Shown here piece after piece: positions 34,756-44,282 of a stretch of DNA of 64,000 nt. Each line of letters begins with the position of its first letter. The first letter of the stretch is position 1. The notes beneath the pieces are model-generated. The model did not search any database. It was not told the DNA's origin and saw nothing but the letters and a program-made list of their open reading frames with translations. Position numbers and translations under genes: made by a program. The stretch is taken from the NCBI GenBank assembly GCA_947502265.1, contig CANMZB010000001.1:124001-188000 (forward strand). The letters are read 5' to 3'. This DNA is from an uncultured Sulfitobacter sp. (GTDB lineage: Bacteria; Pseudomonadota; Alphaproteobacteria; Rhodobacterales; Rhodobacteraceae).

Positions 34756-35087
34756 TGTCTGATATTCTTGACCGGATGGCCGCCGCCCACGAAGAACGCA
34801 ACCTAGTCGCTGTGGATGTTCCTGAATACGCAACCACATGGCATTTTTATCCGCTGACCCTTTCCGAGCGATCAAGGGTCCGCAAAAAGGCCAGCGGCAG
34901 CGAGGATGATATGATCCTCTCTGTCGAGACGTTGATACTCAAGGCGCTTGATGCTGATGGCAAACCCGTGTTCCCCGATAACGGGAAAACACGCAATGTC
35001 CTGATGCAGATGGATGTCACGGTCCTGCAGCGGATTATGTCCGAAGCGCAGGGCGATCCCGTGACTGATACGGCAAAAAACGACTAA
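34755..35087 (+). CDS. Tail assembly chaperone, 0-frame product (gpG-like)
   Basis: The 110-aa protein sits between tail tube and tape measure genes. It contains EYATTWHFYPLTLSERSRVR and ends DTAKND. At its last codons lies a -1 frameshift signal, so a minority product of 160 aa would continue into the 35081-35236 frame. Such G and GT products bind the tape measure protein and guide tube polymerisation. Confidence 0.85.
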   Translation: MSDILDRMAAAHEERNLVAVDVPEYATTWHFYPLTLSERSRVRKKASGSEDDMILSVETLILKALDADGKPVFPDNGKTRNVLMQMDVTVLQRIMSEAQGDPVTDTAKND

Positions 35088-35125
35088 AGCGCGACCCGGA
35101 GGCGTTTAACGTAATCCGGGTCGCG
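35075..35125 (+). other. Programmed -1 ribosomal frameshift signal
   Basis: The heptamer A AAA AAC (35075-35081) is in the correct phase (GCA AAA AAC) of the chaperone frame, two codons before its TAA stop. After an 8-nt spacer, CGCGACCCGGA (35090-35100) pairs perfectly with TCCGGGTCGCG (35115-35125), an 11-bp stem with a 14-nt loop. Slippery site, spacer and stem have the classic form of -1 signals, as in the lambda G-T genes. Confidence 0.88.
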
Positions 35126-35236
35126 CAAGCCTTTGGCAAGTTGCCCCATGAATTGCTGGCGCTGTCGATCACAGAGATCGAGATGATGCTGGCCTATCTC
35201 CAGATATCCGAAGAAGAGGCTGCCAAGCATGCTTGA
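35081..35236 (+). CDS. T extension of the tail assembly chaperone (reached by -1 frameshift)
   Basis: The frame has no start codon of its own at the correct place. After the slip at 35081 it reads RLKRDPEAFNVIRVAQAFGK then LPHELLALSITEIEMMLAYL and stops at 35236, adding 51 aa to 109 residues of G. It overlaps the tape measure start by 8 bp. The DPEAFNV...PHELL...ITEIEMMLAYLQI content is that of phage T-domain chaperones. Confidence 0.85.
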   Translation, partial: RLKRDPEAFNVIRVAQAFGKLPHELLALSITEIEMMLAYLQISEEEAAKHA

Positions 35237-37553
35237 TCTGCTGAAGTTTTCTATCACGGCGAAGAACAATACCGGCAATGCATTTTCCGGCGTGAAGAAG
35301 GAGTTGGGTGGCGTTAAGGGAATGCTTGCCGGGGTGCAGGATCGTGCAAATCGCGTGGGGAAATCCATGCGAAATATTGGCGCGGGGATGTCTTTGGGTG
35401 TCACCGCGCCAATCGCTGCGATGGGCAAGCAGATGGTTAATTTGTATGATACGCAGGTTCAATCTGAAGCTGCTGTCGGTGCCGCTATCAAATCAACTGG
35501 AGGGGCTGCAGGAAAAACCTTGGATGATCTCAAGGGGCTGGCGTCGGGCTTACAAGAGATCACGACGTTCGGCGATGAGGATATCCTGCGAAATGTAACC
35601 GCGCCGCTGCTGACGTTTACAAAGGTGCAGGGTGAGGTGTTTGACCGCGCTCAGGGCAATGTCCTCGACATGGCGACGCTTCTGAAAATGGATCTGAGAT
35701 CTGCATCGGTGCTTGTGGGCAAGGCACTGAACGACCCGATCAAGGGCGTGACCGCGCTAAGCCGTTCGGGTGTTCAGTTTACCGAAAATCAGAAGGGCAT
35801 GATTAAATCTCTGGTCGAGACAGGGGATGTTGCCGCCGCGCAAACGCTGATCCTCAAAGAGCTTGAGACACAATTCAAAGGGCAAGCCAGTGCCGCTGCC
35901 AATGCGCCGCTGGGGCAATGGAAGCAGCTTAGCAACTTGGTCGGTGACGTTAAGGAGCAACTGGGGGAGCAAATCATACCGTTTCTGAAACCTGTGGTGG
36001 TGCAGGCCAAGGCTGCAGTGACGTGGTTCGGAAATCTGTCGCCAGAAGTTAAGCGCAACATCGTCGTGATTGGCGGCCTTGCTGCCGCTGTCGGGCCTCT
36101 GGTTGCCGGTCTGGGTTTGATGGTGATGGGCGTTACTGCGGTGGGCGGTGCGTTTGCAACGATGGGCGCTTTGCTGCTTGCCAACCCACTGTTTCTGGCG
36201 ATCGCGGCAGTGGCAGGCGGTGCTTACCTGATTTACCGGAATTGGGACAGTATCAGCGCTTGGTTTTCAGGTGTTTGGGAAAAGGTGAAATCCGCTTTCA
36301 ATTGGGGGTGGGATAGCATCAAGAACCTGCTGTTGAATTACACTGCGCCGGGATTGATATACAAGCATTGGGACGGGATCGGTCAGTGGTTTTCAGACCG
36401 TTGGGATGATGTGCGGTCAGCTACATCGGTTGGCTGGGATCTCGTGAAAAATCTGCTTCTCAATTATACCCCTTACGGCCTGATCTACCAGCATTGGGAC
36501 GGTGTTGCCGAGTGGTTCTCTGCTCAGGATGGAGACATGAGAGGCGCGTTCTTGAATATTTGGGAAGGCATTAAAGCGGAGATCTCGCTTTGGCCCGGAC
36601 GGATGTTGCAGGCTGGTAAGGACATGATCGCGTCTCTGATATCTGGCCTGAAGGGTGGGGATGTTCAGGGAGCGTTAAAGCAAGCGCACACTGATGCCCT
36701 GGCAACCATGCCAAATAATGGCTTAGGGCTGGGTATTCCATTAGGTCGCGATATTTCAACCGGCTTGGCGCTTGGCGTTTTGAATGGAAAGTCAGAAGTT
36801 GGTGGGGCCGGTGACGAGATAATGAACTATCTCACAAGCACGGCCAAGGATACCGTCGATTCCAATTCGCCCTCGCGTGTATTCATGGGTATCGGCAAAG
36901 ATGTGGTCGACGGCTTGGCCATCGGTTTGCAAGACAACGCCAAAACGGCCATTGGCGGGATGGTCGAGCTGGGCAGGGGGCTGATAGTTGAGGCTGAAAA
37001 TAACATCTCGATCATCGGTTCATTTCGCGACGGCGCAAAGAGCATTTTCACGAGTGTTCTGACCAGAGCGCAAACGTTCAAAGGTGCCTTGTCGGGCATA
37101 TTGGGCAGCATCGGAAGCAATCTGATGAATACCGGCGCGTCATCGCTGTTTGATGCTATTTGGCCGTTTGCCAAAGGGGGCGCATTCAGCGGCGGCAATG
37201 TGGTTCCGTTTGCCAAGGGCGGCGTTGTCAATTCACCAACTTTGTTTGGAATGTCTGGTGGCACCGGCCTGATGGGCGAAGCAGGGCCAGAAGCGATCAT
37301 GCCGTTGTCGCGTGGATCTGATGGCAGCCTTGGCGTGCGCGCGCAGTACCGTGACCGTGGAACTAAGGCACAGTCAGAACAGCACTTTAAATTCACAATT
37401 GTAATGGACCCGAGCACGGCTGCGCTTGGCGGGTTTATTACAGATACCGCTGGCGAAATGATCGCGCGTGCAGAGCCTTTGACCATCCAGAAGAGTCTTG
37501 GCGCGGTTGACCGCAGAATGAGCCAGACAAGAACATTCGGGAGTGCCCCGTAA
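35229..37553 (+). CDS. Tail tape measure protein
   Basis: The 774-aa protein sets tail length and takes part in DNA injection. The N-terminus has the family pattern KFSITAKNNTGNAFSGVKKE and a MRNIGAGMSLGVTAPIAAMG segment. Hydrophobic helices lie around 270-335. Residues about 335-440 hold three related repeats of about 46 aa with the core IYxHWDGIxxWFS and KNLLLNYT. A conserved phage motif DTVDSNSPSRVFMGIGKDVV follows, and the C-terminus has Gly-rich GPEAIMPLSRGSDG. At lambda spacing, 774 aa would give a tail of about 115 nm. Confidence 0.94.
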   Translation: MLDLLKFSITAKNNTGNAFSGVKKELGGVKGMLAGVQDRANRVGKSMRNIGAGMSLGVTAPIAAMGKQMVNLYDTQVQSEAAVGAAIKSTGGAAGKTLDDLKGLASGLQEITTFGDEDILRNVTAPLLTFTKVQGEVFDRAQGNVLDMATLLKMDLRSASVLVGKALNDPIKGVTALSRSGVQFTENQKGMIKSLVETGDVAAAQTLILKELETQFKGQASAAANAPLGQWKQLSNLVGDVKEQLGEQIIPFLKPVVVQAKAAVTWFGNLSPEVKRNIVVIGGLAAAVGPLVAGLGLMVMGVTAVGGAFATMGALLLANPLFLAIAAVAGGAYLIYRNWDSISAWFSGVWEKVKSAFNWGWDSIKNLLLNYTAPGLIYKHWDGIGQWFSDRWDDVRSATSVGWDLVKNLLLNYTPYGLIYQHWDGVAEWFSAQDGDMRGAFLNIWEGIKAEISLWPGRMLQAGKDMIASLISGLKGGDVQGALKQAHTDALATMPNNGLGLGIPLGRDISTGLALGVLNGKSEVGGAGDEIMNYLTSTAKDTVDSNSPSRVFMGIGKDVVDGLAIGLQDNAKTAIGGMVELGRGLIVEAENNISIIGSFRDGAKSIFTSVLTRAQTFKGALSGILGSIGSNLMNTGASSLFDAIWPFAKGGAFSGGNVVPFAKGGVVNSPTLFGMSGGTGLMGEAGPEAIMPLSRGSDGSLGVRAQYRDRGTKAQSEQHFKFTIVMDPSTAALGGFITDTAGEMIARAEPLTIQKSLGAVDRRMSQTRTFGSAP

Positions 37554-38284
37554 TGCCCGAGGTATTTGCATTCCCGCCCGTTTTCCTGGCCGGTCACGAA
37601 CGCACTCAGTCTCGGCCAGTGCAGCGCAGCGAGGGTCTGTCTGGCACGCCCTATCTTTCGCAATCAGAGCCGACGCGACGATTGGTGGTGGCTGATGTGG
37701 CGGGTATTGGCAAGACGCGGGATGGCGCGGCCTATGTCGAAGCGTTGAAAATGCTTTTGGATGGGAAGCCACCGTTTGTACGGCTGACCCTTTTACCCCG
37801 ATTTTGGTTTCTGGCCTATGGTGGCCTGCCACAGGTTCGCGGCGAGCAGTCTCTCACATGGACGGCTGGGGGAGCCGATTTGAATTGGTTCACGGGGGTG
37901 GATACAGAATTGCTTTGGACTGTGGGTAGCGCCATTATGGGAGCAGCTGGCGATGATGGCTGGCCGTACCTGGACTGCACAGGCCTGCCCGCTAATCAGG
38001 TTGCAGCCTACCCAACCGAGCAAGTTACGGTCGGCGGTGCCACCGCAACCGTTCTGCGAACCGCCAAGGCTGGACCGGGTGGGTACGCGCGCATCTACCT
38101 GATGACTGCCCTGCCATCTGGTGAGGTCAATATTGGCATGCCCGAAACGGCAGCTTTTGAAATCATGGATTATCCGCGATCAAAGCAGCCCCTTTACGGA
38201 AATTACACATACGGTTTTGAGTTGCGCGAAGTGTTCGAGGCTGAATTTGCAGATGGATTTACGGAGGTGAACCCATGGAGCTAG
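37553..38284 (+). CDS. Tail tip protein downstream of tape measure
   Basis: The 243-aa protein has VFAFPPVFLAGHERTQSRPV and FVRLTLLPRFWFLAYGGLPQ and ends with FELREVFEAEFADGFTEVNP. It is coupled to the tape measure by a 1-bp overlap and to the next gene by 10 bp. The position is that of distal tail or gpM-like proteins. No specific family is recognised. Confidence 0.65.
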   Translation: MPEVFAFPPVFLAGHERTQSRPVQRSEGLSGTPYLSQSEPTRRLVVADVAGIGKTRDGAAYVEALKMLLDGKPPFVRLTLLPRFWFLAYGGLPQVRGEQSLTWTAGGADLNWFTGVDTELLWTVGSAIMGAAGDDGWPYLDCTGLPANQVAAYPTEQVTVGGATATVLRTAKAGPGGYARIYLMTALPSGEVNIGMPETAAFEIMDYPRSKQPLYGNYTYGFELREVFEAEFADGFTEVNPWS

Positions 38285-38859
38285 TTCGCCCAATCGACCC
38301 TCTGCTTCTTGCTGAATATGCCAAGCCCATATTTTATCCGATTACGATGGTCTACATCGACGCGCCCGATCGGGAATTGTTCTTGCACGATGGAATTGGT
38401 TCGCTTGTCTATGGCGGCAATACTTGGGTGGGGCTGGGTAAGATCGGCAGCATAGACATCCCTTTCGAGACAGAAGGCGCGGTTCCTGAAGAGGCGGTTT
38501 TGGGCATTGTCGGACCTGTCGAGGAATTGCTTTCCGAGGCGGAGGACGCTCGTATTCGAGGGCGGCAGGTTGATATTTACACAGATTGCACGACAGAGCC
38601 CGGCGGCGTGGTTTTGGTGGCCGAGCCGTGGCGCGCGTTTACGGGTTCGATGGGCGATTCCAGCTTTTCAATGGATGCGGGTCGCAGGTCTGCGAAGTTC
38701 TCCGTGCGGATCAAGTCCGGGCAGCCCGCGCGAAGCGGTGCGCAGATTGCGCATTCCGACGAAGAGCATCAGGCAAAATATCCCGGTGACACGATGTTCC
38801 GGCGCGTGACCAACGCGGCAAAGTGGGCGCGCAATCCGTCGCAGTGGCCAGCCTCCTGA
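38275..38859 (+). CDS. Tail tip assembly protein (gpL-like by position)
   Basis: The 194-aa protein includes FYPITMVYIDAPDRELFLHD, VYGGNTWVGLGKIGSIDIPF and a C-terminal RSGAQIAHSDEEHQAKYPGD. The last motif resembles conserved C-terminal segments of DUF2163 or gpL-type tail hub proteins of siphoviruses. It overlaps both neighbours. Confidence 0.65.
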   Translation: MELVRPIDPLLLAEYAKPIFYPITMVYIDAPDRELFLHDGIGSLVYGGNTWVGLGKIGSIDIPFETEGAVPEEAVLGIVGPVEELLSEAEDARIRGRQVDIYTDCTTEPGGVVLVAEPWRAFTGSMGDSSFSMDAGRRSAKFSVRIKSGQPARSGAQIAHSDEEHQAKYPGDTMFRRVTNAAKWARNPSQWPAS

Positions 38860-39275
38860 TGGCGGTAAAATCTGTGCTGCCAGAGCAGGCCCTCGCGGCC
38901 TGCGTGTCGGAGATGTACGGCCCGCATAATGTGGCGTTTCGCGATTGCTGCCGCACGTCTGGTTGGGCCTTCGAGCGGCTATTCGGGGTCAATCCGGTGA
39001 CAAACGCCACTTACAAAACAAACTGGGGCGCGCTGCGATATCTTGCCAGATTTGGAGGGGCAGAGGAATGCCATGACGCGCTGGCCAAAGCGGCAGGGTT
39101 GGTTGAGTGCCAACCGGTTTCCGGTGTGATCGGATCTGTACGAACAGAAAACGGCCCTTTTGGTTGGGTTCTGGCGATCAATATTCAGCGCAACGAATGG
39201 GCGACAATGGGGCCAAGCGGCCTGTGTGTTTTGCTTTCGGACGATGCAAGGGCTTGGGGCGTACCATGGGTTTAG
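38859..39275 (+). CDS. Tail assembly protein (DUF6950-like)
   Basis: The 138-aa protein starts at ATG 38859 in a TGATG junction. It contains AACVSEMYGPHNVAFRDCCR and AFERLFGVNPVTNATYKTNW and several cysteines. It occupies the place of gpK/I-type tail tip genes but lacks the NlpC/P60 Cys-His-His signature, so it is not the usual tail peptidase. The role is inferred from position. Confidence 0.65.
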   Translation: MAVKSVLPEQALAACVSEMYGPHNVAFRDCCRTSGWAFERLFGVNPVTNATYKTNWGALRYLARFGGAEECHDALAKAAGLVECQPVSGVIGSVRTENGPFGWVLAINIQRNEWATMGPSGLCVLLSDDARAWGVPWV

Positions 39276-41785
39276 AGGTATTGGTTGCGGGGATTGCGGC
39301 AGGCGGCACGTTCGGGGCAACCGTCACGGCGGTCTACGGCGTTGTTGGTGCTGCTGCGTTGCGTCTTGCGGGCGGGTTGCTGCTGTCGGCGGCATCTGCT
39401 GCGCTTGCTAAAAAGCCGCAGCAGCAGGAGCTGAAGCGGGATCTCCAGTTTCCAACATCCCGACCAGCGTATCGGTTCCCATACGGCCAAGACCGTATTC
39501 CCGGCACTGCGTTGCCATCTCCGGTAGTAGGGGGGTACTTCTATGCCTGCTACTTGGTGTCGAGCCGCCCGAGCGATGGCGGGTTTGCGGTTTTCATTGA
39601 TGATCGGGAGGTTTTGCTGACGGGCGATCCTCATGACTTTACGCAAGGTGGCGGCGCAACGGCCACAGAATTCCCGTTTCAAGACCACTGCACCGTCTGG
39701 ATTGGGCTTGGCGATCAAACGTCGCCGCCATTCGAGTTCACGGATGAGGCGGGCTATGTCGATGGTGGTGACGAGTTGCTTTGGAAGGCATCAGACGCGG
39801 GCGAGGGCTGCACGGTTGTCTTCGTAAAGTACAAGGCTGGCGACAACGGGCAGAGGGCGGAGCGTTGGCCGTCTCAAGTGCCGATGCTCGAGCTTGAGGG
39901 CCGGTTCGCCAAAGTCTGGAGTCCCGGCGATGTAACGCAATCGTTTGATGATCCGACAACGTGGAAGTGGTCTGAAAACGCGTCTGATTGCGCGCTCGAT
40001 CTTTTGACGCAAAATCCATTTCGCCCTTATGAGTTGCGTAACCTCGAGCTTGAAATGTGGAAGGCCTACGCAACAGAAGCTGACATTCTTTTCGCGCTCA
40101 AATCTGGCGGCACCGAAAAGCAATTTGTTACCGCAGGAGTGGTTGTATTTGATGGCTCCGAGCTGGATCAGCTTATGCAGCCGTTGCTTGCCTGTGGTGG
40201 TGCGCGCCTGACCAGGGCGGGTGGGCAGCTTGGCGTCGTGCCCGCGGTGCCTCGGACATCTGCGGTTACAATCACAGACAGCCTTGAGGGGCTGTCGTTC
40301 TCGTCTTTGATTGATGATGCCAGCCTGATCACTGAGTTGCGTGTCAACTATTCCCCTGCCGAGCGAGGCGGTGAGCCGGGCGAACTTGCCCCGTGGGAAA
40401 TCCCCGGCGCTCTTGCTGCAGACGGGGGCCAACCTAGCGTCAAGACGTTGGACTTGTCCATGGTGCCGTCGGCGACACAGGCGCAACGGCTGCGAAACAT
40501 CGTGGGGAGAACCGCGCGATTGCAGCGATCGGTGAGAATAGTGGCGCCACCTTCGGCCCTTAAGGCTGTCGCGGGGTCTGTCATCACGCTTGATCAGCCA
40601 GCGCCATATGGCGCGCATGTGAACGGCACATTCGAGGTGAAGTCCATTGGCGCGGCGGTGCACGTCAAGTCTGAGGATGGGCTGGAAATGCGTGTTCCGA
40701 TGGTCCTCACGCAATACTCGAATGCTGTCTATGTGTGGGATGAAGATACCGATGAGGAGGAGGTCATCCACGCCGCCTACAACAGCCAGCGCGAAGGCGT
40801 TGATGAGCCGGGCGTATTGTCTGTCTCAAGCGGCTATGAGTCGACTCTAGACACGGGCGGATCAATCAGTCCGCGATTCCTGTTTGAGTTTGACCCATCT
40901 GCAAGCGCGTCTGCGGATCACTACGAGTGGGAATGGCGTCTGTCAGGCGAGGAATATCAGTCTGGCGGGACAATCCCCGGCGGCATTCTTAACGGATCGG
41001 GAAAGGTGTTTTTCTACCTTCCGGTCGCAAGCATTACGCAGGGTCACGATGTGCGCGTTCGCACGGTTTCACCGAAGGGCCGAAGCGGCTGGCGGGTGTT
41101 GTCGGGCGCGATCTACAGCTTCGGTCTTGCGGGCGTTTCTGGCACGGCTGGCATGGGGTTCGCGACATTTACCGGCACTTCACCCGACAGCGCAGTTTTC
41201 CGGGGCGTTCGGGTTTATCGCGGGGCGGTCGGTAGCTCTTTTGACGATGCAACGCTTGTCATGGGGGTTGAGGAATTGGAGCGCGGCGAAGCGTTCACAG
41301 TTTATGCTGGCGACAGCGGCGCGACCGACCTGATAAGCAATGGCGCACTCGACGATGCAACCGGTTGGACGCTCGGCCCCGGATGGTCAATCGCGGGCGG
41401 CAAGGCCACGTCGGTTCCCGGCATAGGGGCGAACCTGTCTTCGGCGGCGGCGCTGGTGTCTGGCACGGATTACCGGTGGTCATTGGACGTGACCGATTAC
41501 AACGGCGGGACGGGACGTTTCCGCCTGTTCGGAACTGTAAATGCGCAATCAACCACCTTCGTCAGTGCGGGCTTCCAAAGCGGTATTCTGACAGCGCCTG
41601 CCAGCCCGACAGATGCAGGCGTTGTGGCGTTTTCAAATGCCGATTACTCCGTCGATAACATCGCCGTCTATGCCGACGGCCCGCAATATCTTGCGCAAGG
41701 CGAGGCCGATTATTGGCTCGTTCCCGTCACGCTGACAGGCGGCAACGGCCAGCCGTCCGCACCAATCACATTAACCATTCTATAA
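39266..41785 (+). CDS. Central tail hub / host specificity protein (gpJ-like)
   Basis: The 839-aa protein starts at ATG 39266, overlapping the previous gene by 10 bp. It begins with hydrophobic helices (VLVAGIAAGGTFGATVTAVY and LRLAGGLLLSAASAALAKKP), typical of gpI/J-type tail tip proteins. A long beta-rich middle and a C-terminal carbohydrate-binding-like domain (SNGALDDATGWTLGPGWSIA then GTDYRWSLDVTDYNGGTGRF) follow. It should form the tail tip and help in receptor choice. Confidence 0.82.
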   Translation: MGLEVLVAGIAAGGTFGATVTAVYGVVGAAALRLAGGLLLSAASAALAKKPQQQELKRDLQFPTSRPAYRFPYGQDRIPGTALPSPVVGGYFYACYLVSSRPSDGGFAVFIDDREVLLTGDPHDFTQGGGATATEFPFQDHCTVWIGLGDQTSPPFEFTDEAGYVDGGDELLWKASDAGEGCTVVFVKYKAGDNGQRAERWPSQVPMLELEGRFAKVWSPGDVTQSFDDPTTWKWSENASDCALDLLTQNPFRPYELRNLELEMWKAYATEADILFALKSGGTEKQFVTAGVVVFDGSELDQLMQPLLACGGARLTRAGGQLGVVPAVPRTSAVTITDSLEGLSFSSLIDDASLITELRVNYSPAERGGEPGELAPWEIPGALAADGGQPSVKTLDLSMVPSATQAQRLRNIVGRTARLQRSVRIVAPPSALKAVAGSVITLDQPAPYGAHVNGTFEVKSIGAAVHVKSEDGLEMRVPMVLTQYSNAVYVWDEDTDEEEVIHAAYNSQREGVDEPGVLSVSSGYESTLDTGGSISPRFLFEFDPSASASADHYEWEWRLSGEEYQSGGTIPGGILNGSGKVFFYLPVASITQGHDVRVRTVSPKGRSGWRVLSGAIYSFGLAGVSGTAGMGFATFTGTSPDSAVFRGVRVYRGAVGSSFDDATLVMGVEELERGEAFTVYAGDSGATDLISNGALDDATGWTLGPGWSIAGGKATSVPGIGANLSSAAALVSGTDYRWSLDVTDYNGGTGRFRLFGTVNAQSTTFVSAGFQSGILTAPASPTDAGVVAFSNADYSVDNIAVYADGPQYLAQGEADYWLVPVTLTGGNGQPSAPITLTIL

Positions 41786-41797
41786 CGGAGGCGGCAT

Positions 41798-43921
41798 ATG
41801 CCAGCACCTATTTTCTCGCTACCTATATCGGGCAGCGACCCAAAACTCACGGCTAAGGAACTGCTGGACGCAGAAGTAAACCGCGTCGTTGGTATTGTGT
41901 TTGATCAGGCAAACCCAGAGGACCGGGATTCTGCTGAAGCCAGCGCAGCCGCCGCCGCTATCAGCGCGGGTGAGGCATCAAGTGACGCCGCCAGCGCCAC
42001 TACGCACGCGGAGAATGCAGCTACATCCGCCAGTCAGGCACAACTTGCAGCATCTGCTGCTGGCGCACCGCTTTATCTTACCCAAGCAGATGGGATCGCA
42101 GGCGGTGCCGATGGGGATATGTTCCTTGTCTACTCCAACAGCGGGATTGATGTTTACACACGCAACGGGGCGGCGGCGGATTATGAGGGCAGTCTTGCTG
42201 ACCGTCCGTACAAGACGGTTTCGGCGCTGGTGAATTCTACGGAAAAACCGCGCGGGACTGGTGCTATATGGAAGGCTGGCGGGTTCCGGTATGAGGAGTT
42301 GGTTGCGGGTACGTCTTCTGATCTCATCCACCTCACCAATTCGGCAGGTGTCCTTTTTAAAATGTTACCCACGTCGTCAGGGCATTATGTTTTCGAGCAG
42401 ATAAACCCAGCAAAGGACGGGGTCACCGACGATTTACCCAAACTGCAAAAAATGCTCACTACCCTCTCTGACCCGCCATCTTGGTATCCCAGCGGGCCTA
42501 CTATTGAGTTCCCGACTGGTAATTATTTCTTTTCACAGACCATCAACCTTAAATCTAAAGTTCAATTTCTCGGCGGTGGGGCTGGATTAGGCTCTGGCGC
42601 GAATACTAAATTTATATTCCCGGACGGCGTTTTGGGAATTGTAGTTAATCGGTATAACACTATTGACGATACAACTGAACTGACCCCCACTGGCGGTGCT
42701 GATGGGAGTTTGATCAAGGGCATTGCCTGTGTTGGCACGATAACTGGCACCACTATTTTCGCGCCATTGGCACACGGCATTTGGCTTCGTGCAAGGGCTA
42801 GGGTCGAGAACTGCACGTTCAATAACTTTGGTGGTAATGGTATACACATTGCCGCCGCAGCGGGCGCGGGCGGCTCGGCGGAAGGAAACGCAAACCTTTG
42901 GCGTTTAGACACAGTTTCTTGCAACAAGAACGGGTTGTCAGGTGTATTTGTTGACGGGCCTGACGTAAACGCTGGTTACGGTGAGGCGGTCAATTGTAAG
43001 GATAATGCCCGCCACGGAATTTACGACAGTTCGTTTCTAGGCAACACTTGGGTTGGTTGTCATGTGGCCCTTAACGGGTGTGCTGGGCGCAACGATCTGA
43101 ACGGCGCTGAAAAATCCAGCTATGTCCACTTTGGGGGCGTGAGATATGTAGCGCACCCCTCTGCAACCGAGGCAGCGCTTGTGGCTACAGAGCCCGGTAC
43201 AGACGCAGCCATTTGGCACGCCGCTTCGGTTGCAGGCCCGACATGGGCCTGCCCGACATGGGAGAGTGGAAAGCCTGTAGGTACTTATTTTGTTGCTTTC
43301 GCGTATCATACAGATAACGCCAACGCGCGAAACCTACTACTTGGCTGCTACAATGAATTGGGCGCAGCGGGAAGTTGGCTTGCTACTCCTACCGTATCGG
43401 TCGGGGGCAGTATGTTGGACGTTTACTCTGGCGTTCATTTAGAAAATTGGAAAGGACAGCTAAGAACCGTAGGGATCGTGGCAGGTGGCCCACGAACTAT
43501 AGTAGAAACCCAAAGTAATCCATTAAGATCGGAGGCGCTAAGTTTTTACCTTCGGTCTGAGCCTTACGGAAATAAGTGGGGCTTCGATATTTCCGACGAT
43601 GATGTACTGTCGCTAACTGGCGGCATAGGCAAGCCAACTGCCTTCAGCATTGATGGTGGCGGAGGCCTCATGCCGCGTAAGGGGGTTTTTCATGTTGGTG
43701 GCTACCTTCTCGGCCCCAACGCGCAAAGGGCTGGTTACATCACCAAGAGTACCTCGAACGCGTTAGGTACTTATGATCCGACCAGCGGTGATTGGGCGCG
43801 GGGTGACGTGTTTTACGGCAGCCGAGTGATTGCAGGCGGGCACCGTGGGGTTGTCTGCGTTACAAGTGGAACTGCGGGTTCAACGGCAGTATTCAAAAAA
43901 TTTGGCGAAATAGAAGCTTAA
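41798..43921 (+). CDS. Tailspike / tail fibre with parallel beta-helix domain
   Basis: The 707-aa protein has an Ala/Ser-rich coiled or collagen-like stem (EASAAAAAISAGEASSDAAS) at about 45-90, then NPAKDGVTDDLPKLQKML, the usual entry of pectate-lyase-fold tailspikes. Rungs with Gly and Asn turns follow (ARVENCTFNNFGGNGIHIAA). The C-terminus is trimerisation-like. It probably binds and may cleave surface polysaccharide. The adjacent acyltransferase gene could alter the same receptor. Confidence 0.85.
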   Translation: MPAPIFSLPISGSDPKLTAKELLDAEVNRVVGIVFDQANPEDRDSAEASAAAAAISAGEASSDAASATTHAENAATSASQAQLAASAAGAPLYLTQADGIAGGADGDMFLVYSNSGIDVYTRNGAAADYEGSLADRPYKTVSALVNSTEKPRGTGAIWKAGGFRYEELVAGTSSDLIHLTNSAGVLFKMLPTSSGHYVFEQINPAKDGVTDDLPKLQKMLTTLSDPPSWYPSGPTIEFPTGNYFFSQTINLKSKVQFLGGGAGLGSGANTKFIFPDGVLGIVVNRYNTIDDTTELTPTGGADGSLIKGIACVGTITGTTIFAPLAHGIWLRARARVENCTFNNFGGNGIHIAAAAGAGGSAEGNANLWRLDTVSCNKNGLSGVFVDGPDVNAGYGEAVNCKDNARHGIYDSSFLGNTWVGCHVALNGCAGRNDLNGAEKSSYVHFGGVRYVAHPSATEAALVATEPGTDAAIWHAASVAGPTWACPTWESGKPVGTYFVAFAYHTDNANARNLLLGCYNELGAAGSWLATPTVSVGGSMLDVYSGVHLENWKGQLRTVGIVAGGPRTIVETQSNPLRSEALSFYLRSEPYGNKWGFDISDDDVLSLTGGIGKPTAFSIDGGGGLMPRKGVFHVGGYLLGPNAQRAGYITKSTSNALGTYDPTSGDWARGDVFYGSRVIAGGHRGVVCVTSGTAGSTAVFKKFGEIEA

Positions 43922-43933
43922 AGGAAAGATACA

Positions 43934-44200
43934 ATGGCTATTATAGCAAAAATCCAGACAACATTTGGTGAAACGCGGGAGTGCTACATCCGTCTTAACA
44001 GCATGGAGGCAAGCAACCACGGCGTCAGCACAAACGCCTTGTTCCGAGCGTTCTTGAGCGCCGAAGCGTTTCAGTCCGGTGCGCATTACGTTGCACAGTT
44101 TAACGTGGATTTTATCGCGGACGTTTCTGCGCCGCTTTGGGAACAGGCATACGCCGCGCTGATTGAGCAGGAGAGCTGGTCAGATTGTGAAGACGCTTAG
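43934..44200 (+). CDS. Small protein downstream of the tailspike
   Basis: The 88-aa protein begins MAIIAKIQTTFGETRECYIR and contains NALFRAFLSAEAFQSGAHYV. It has an AAGGAAAGA ribosome site and lies 12 bp after the tailspike. The position suggests a tail-fibre accessory or chaperone. No family is recognised. Confidence 0.7.
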   Translation: MAIIAKIQTTFGETRECYIRLNSMEASNHGVSTNALFRAFLSAEAFQSGAHYVAQFNVDFIADVSAPLWEQAYAALIEQESWSDCEDA

Positions 44201-44282
44201 ATTATCATTGATTCAATGAGTATGTTGTAAGTTTTGGTGTCGTGTGCGAATTCGATCATAATATCTACGAAGGTCTCTTTAC

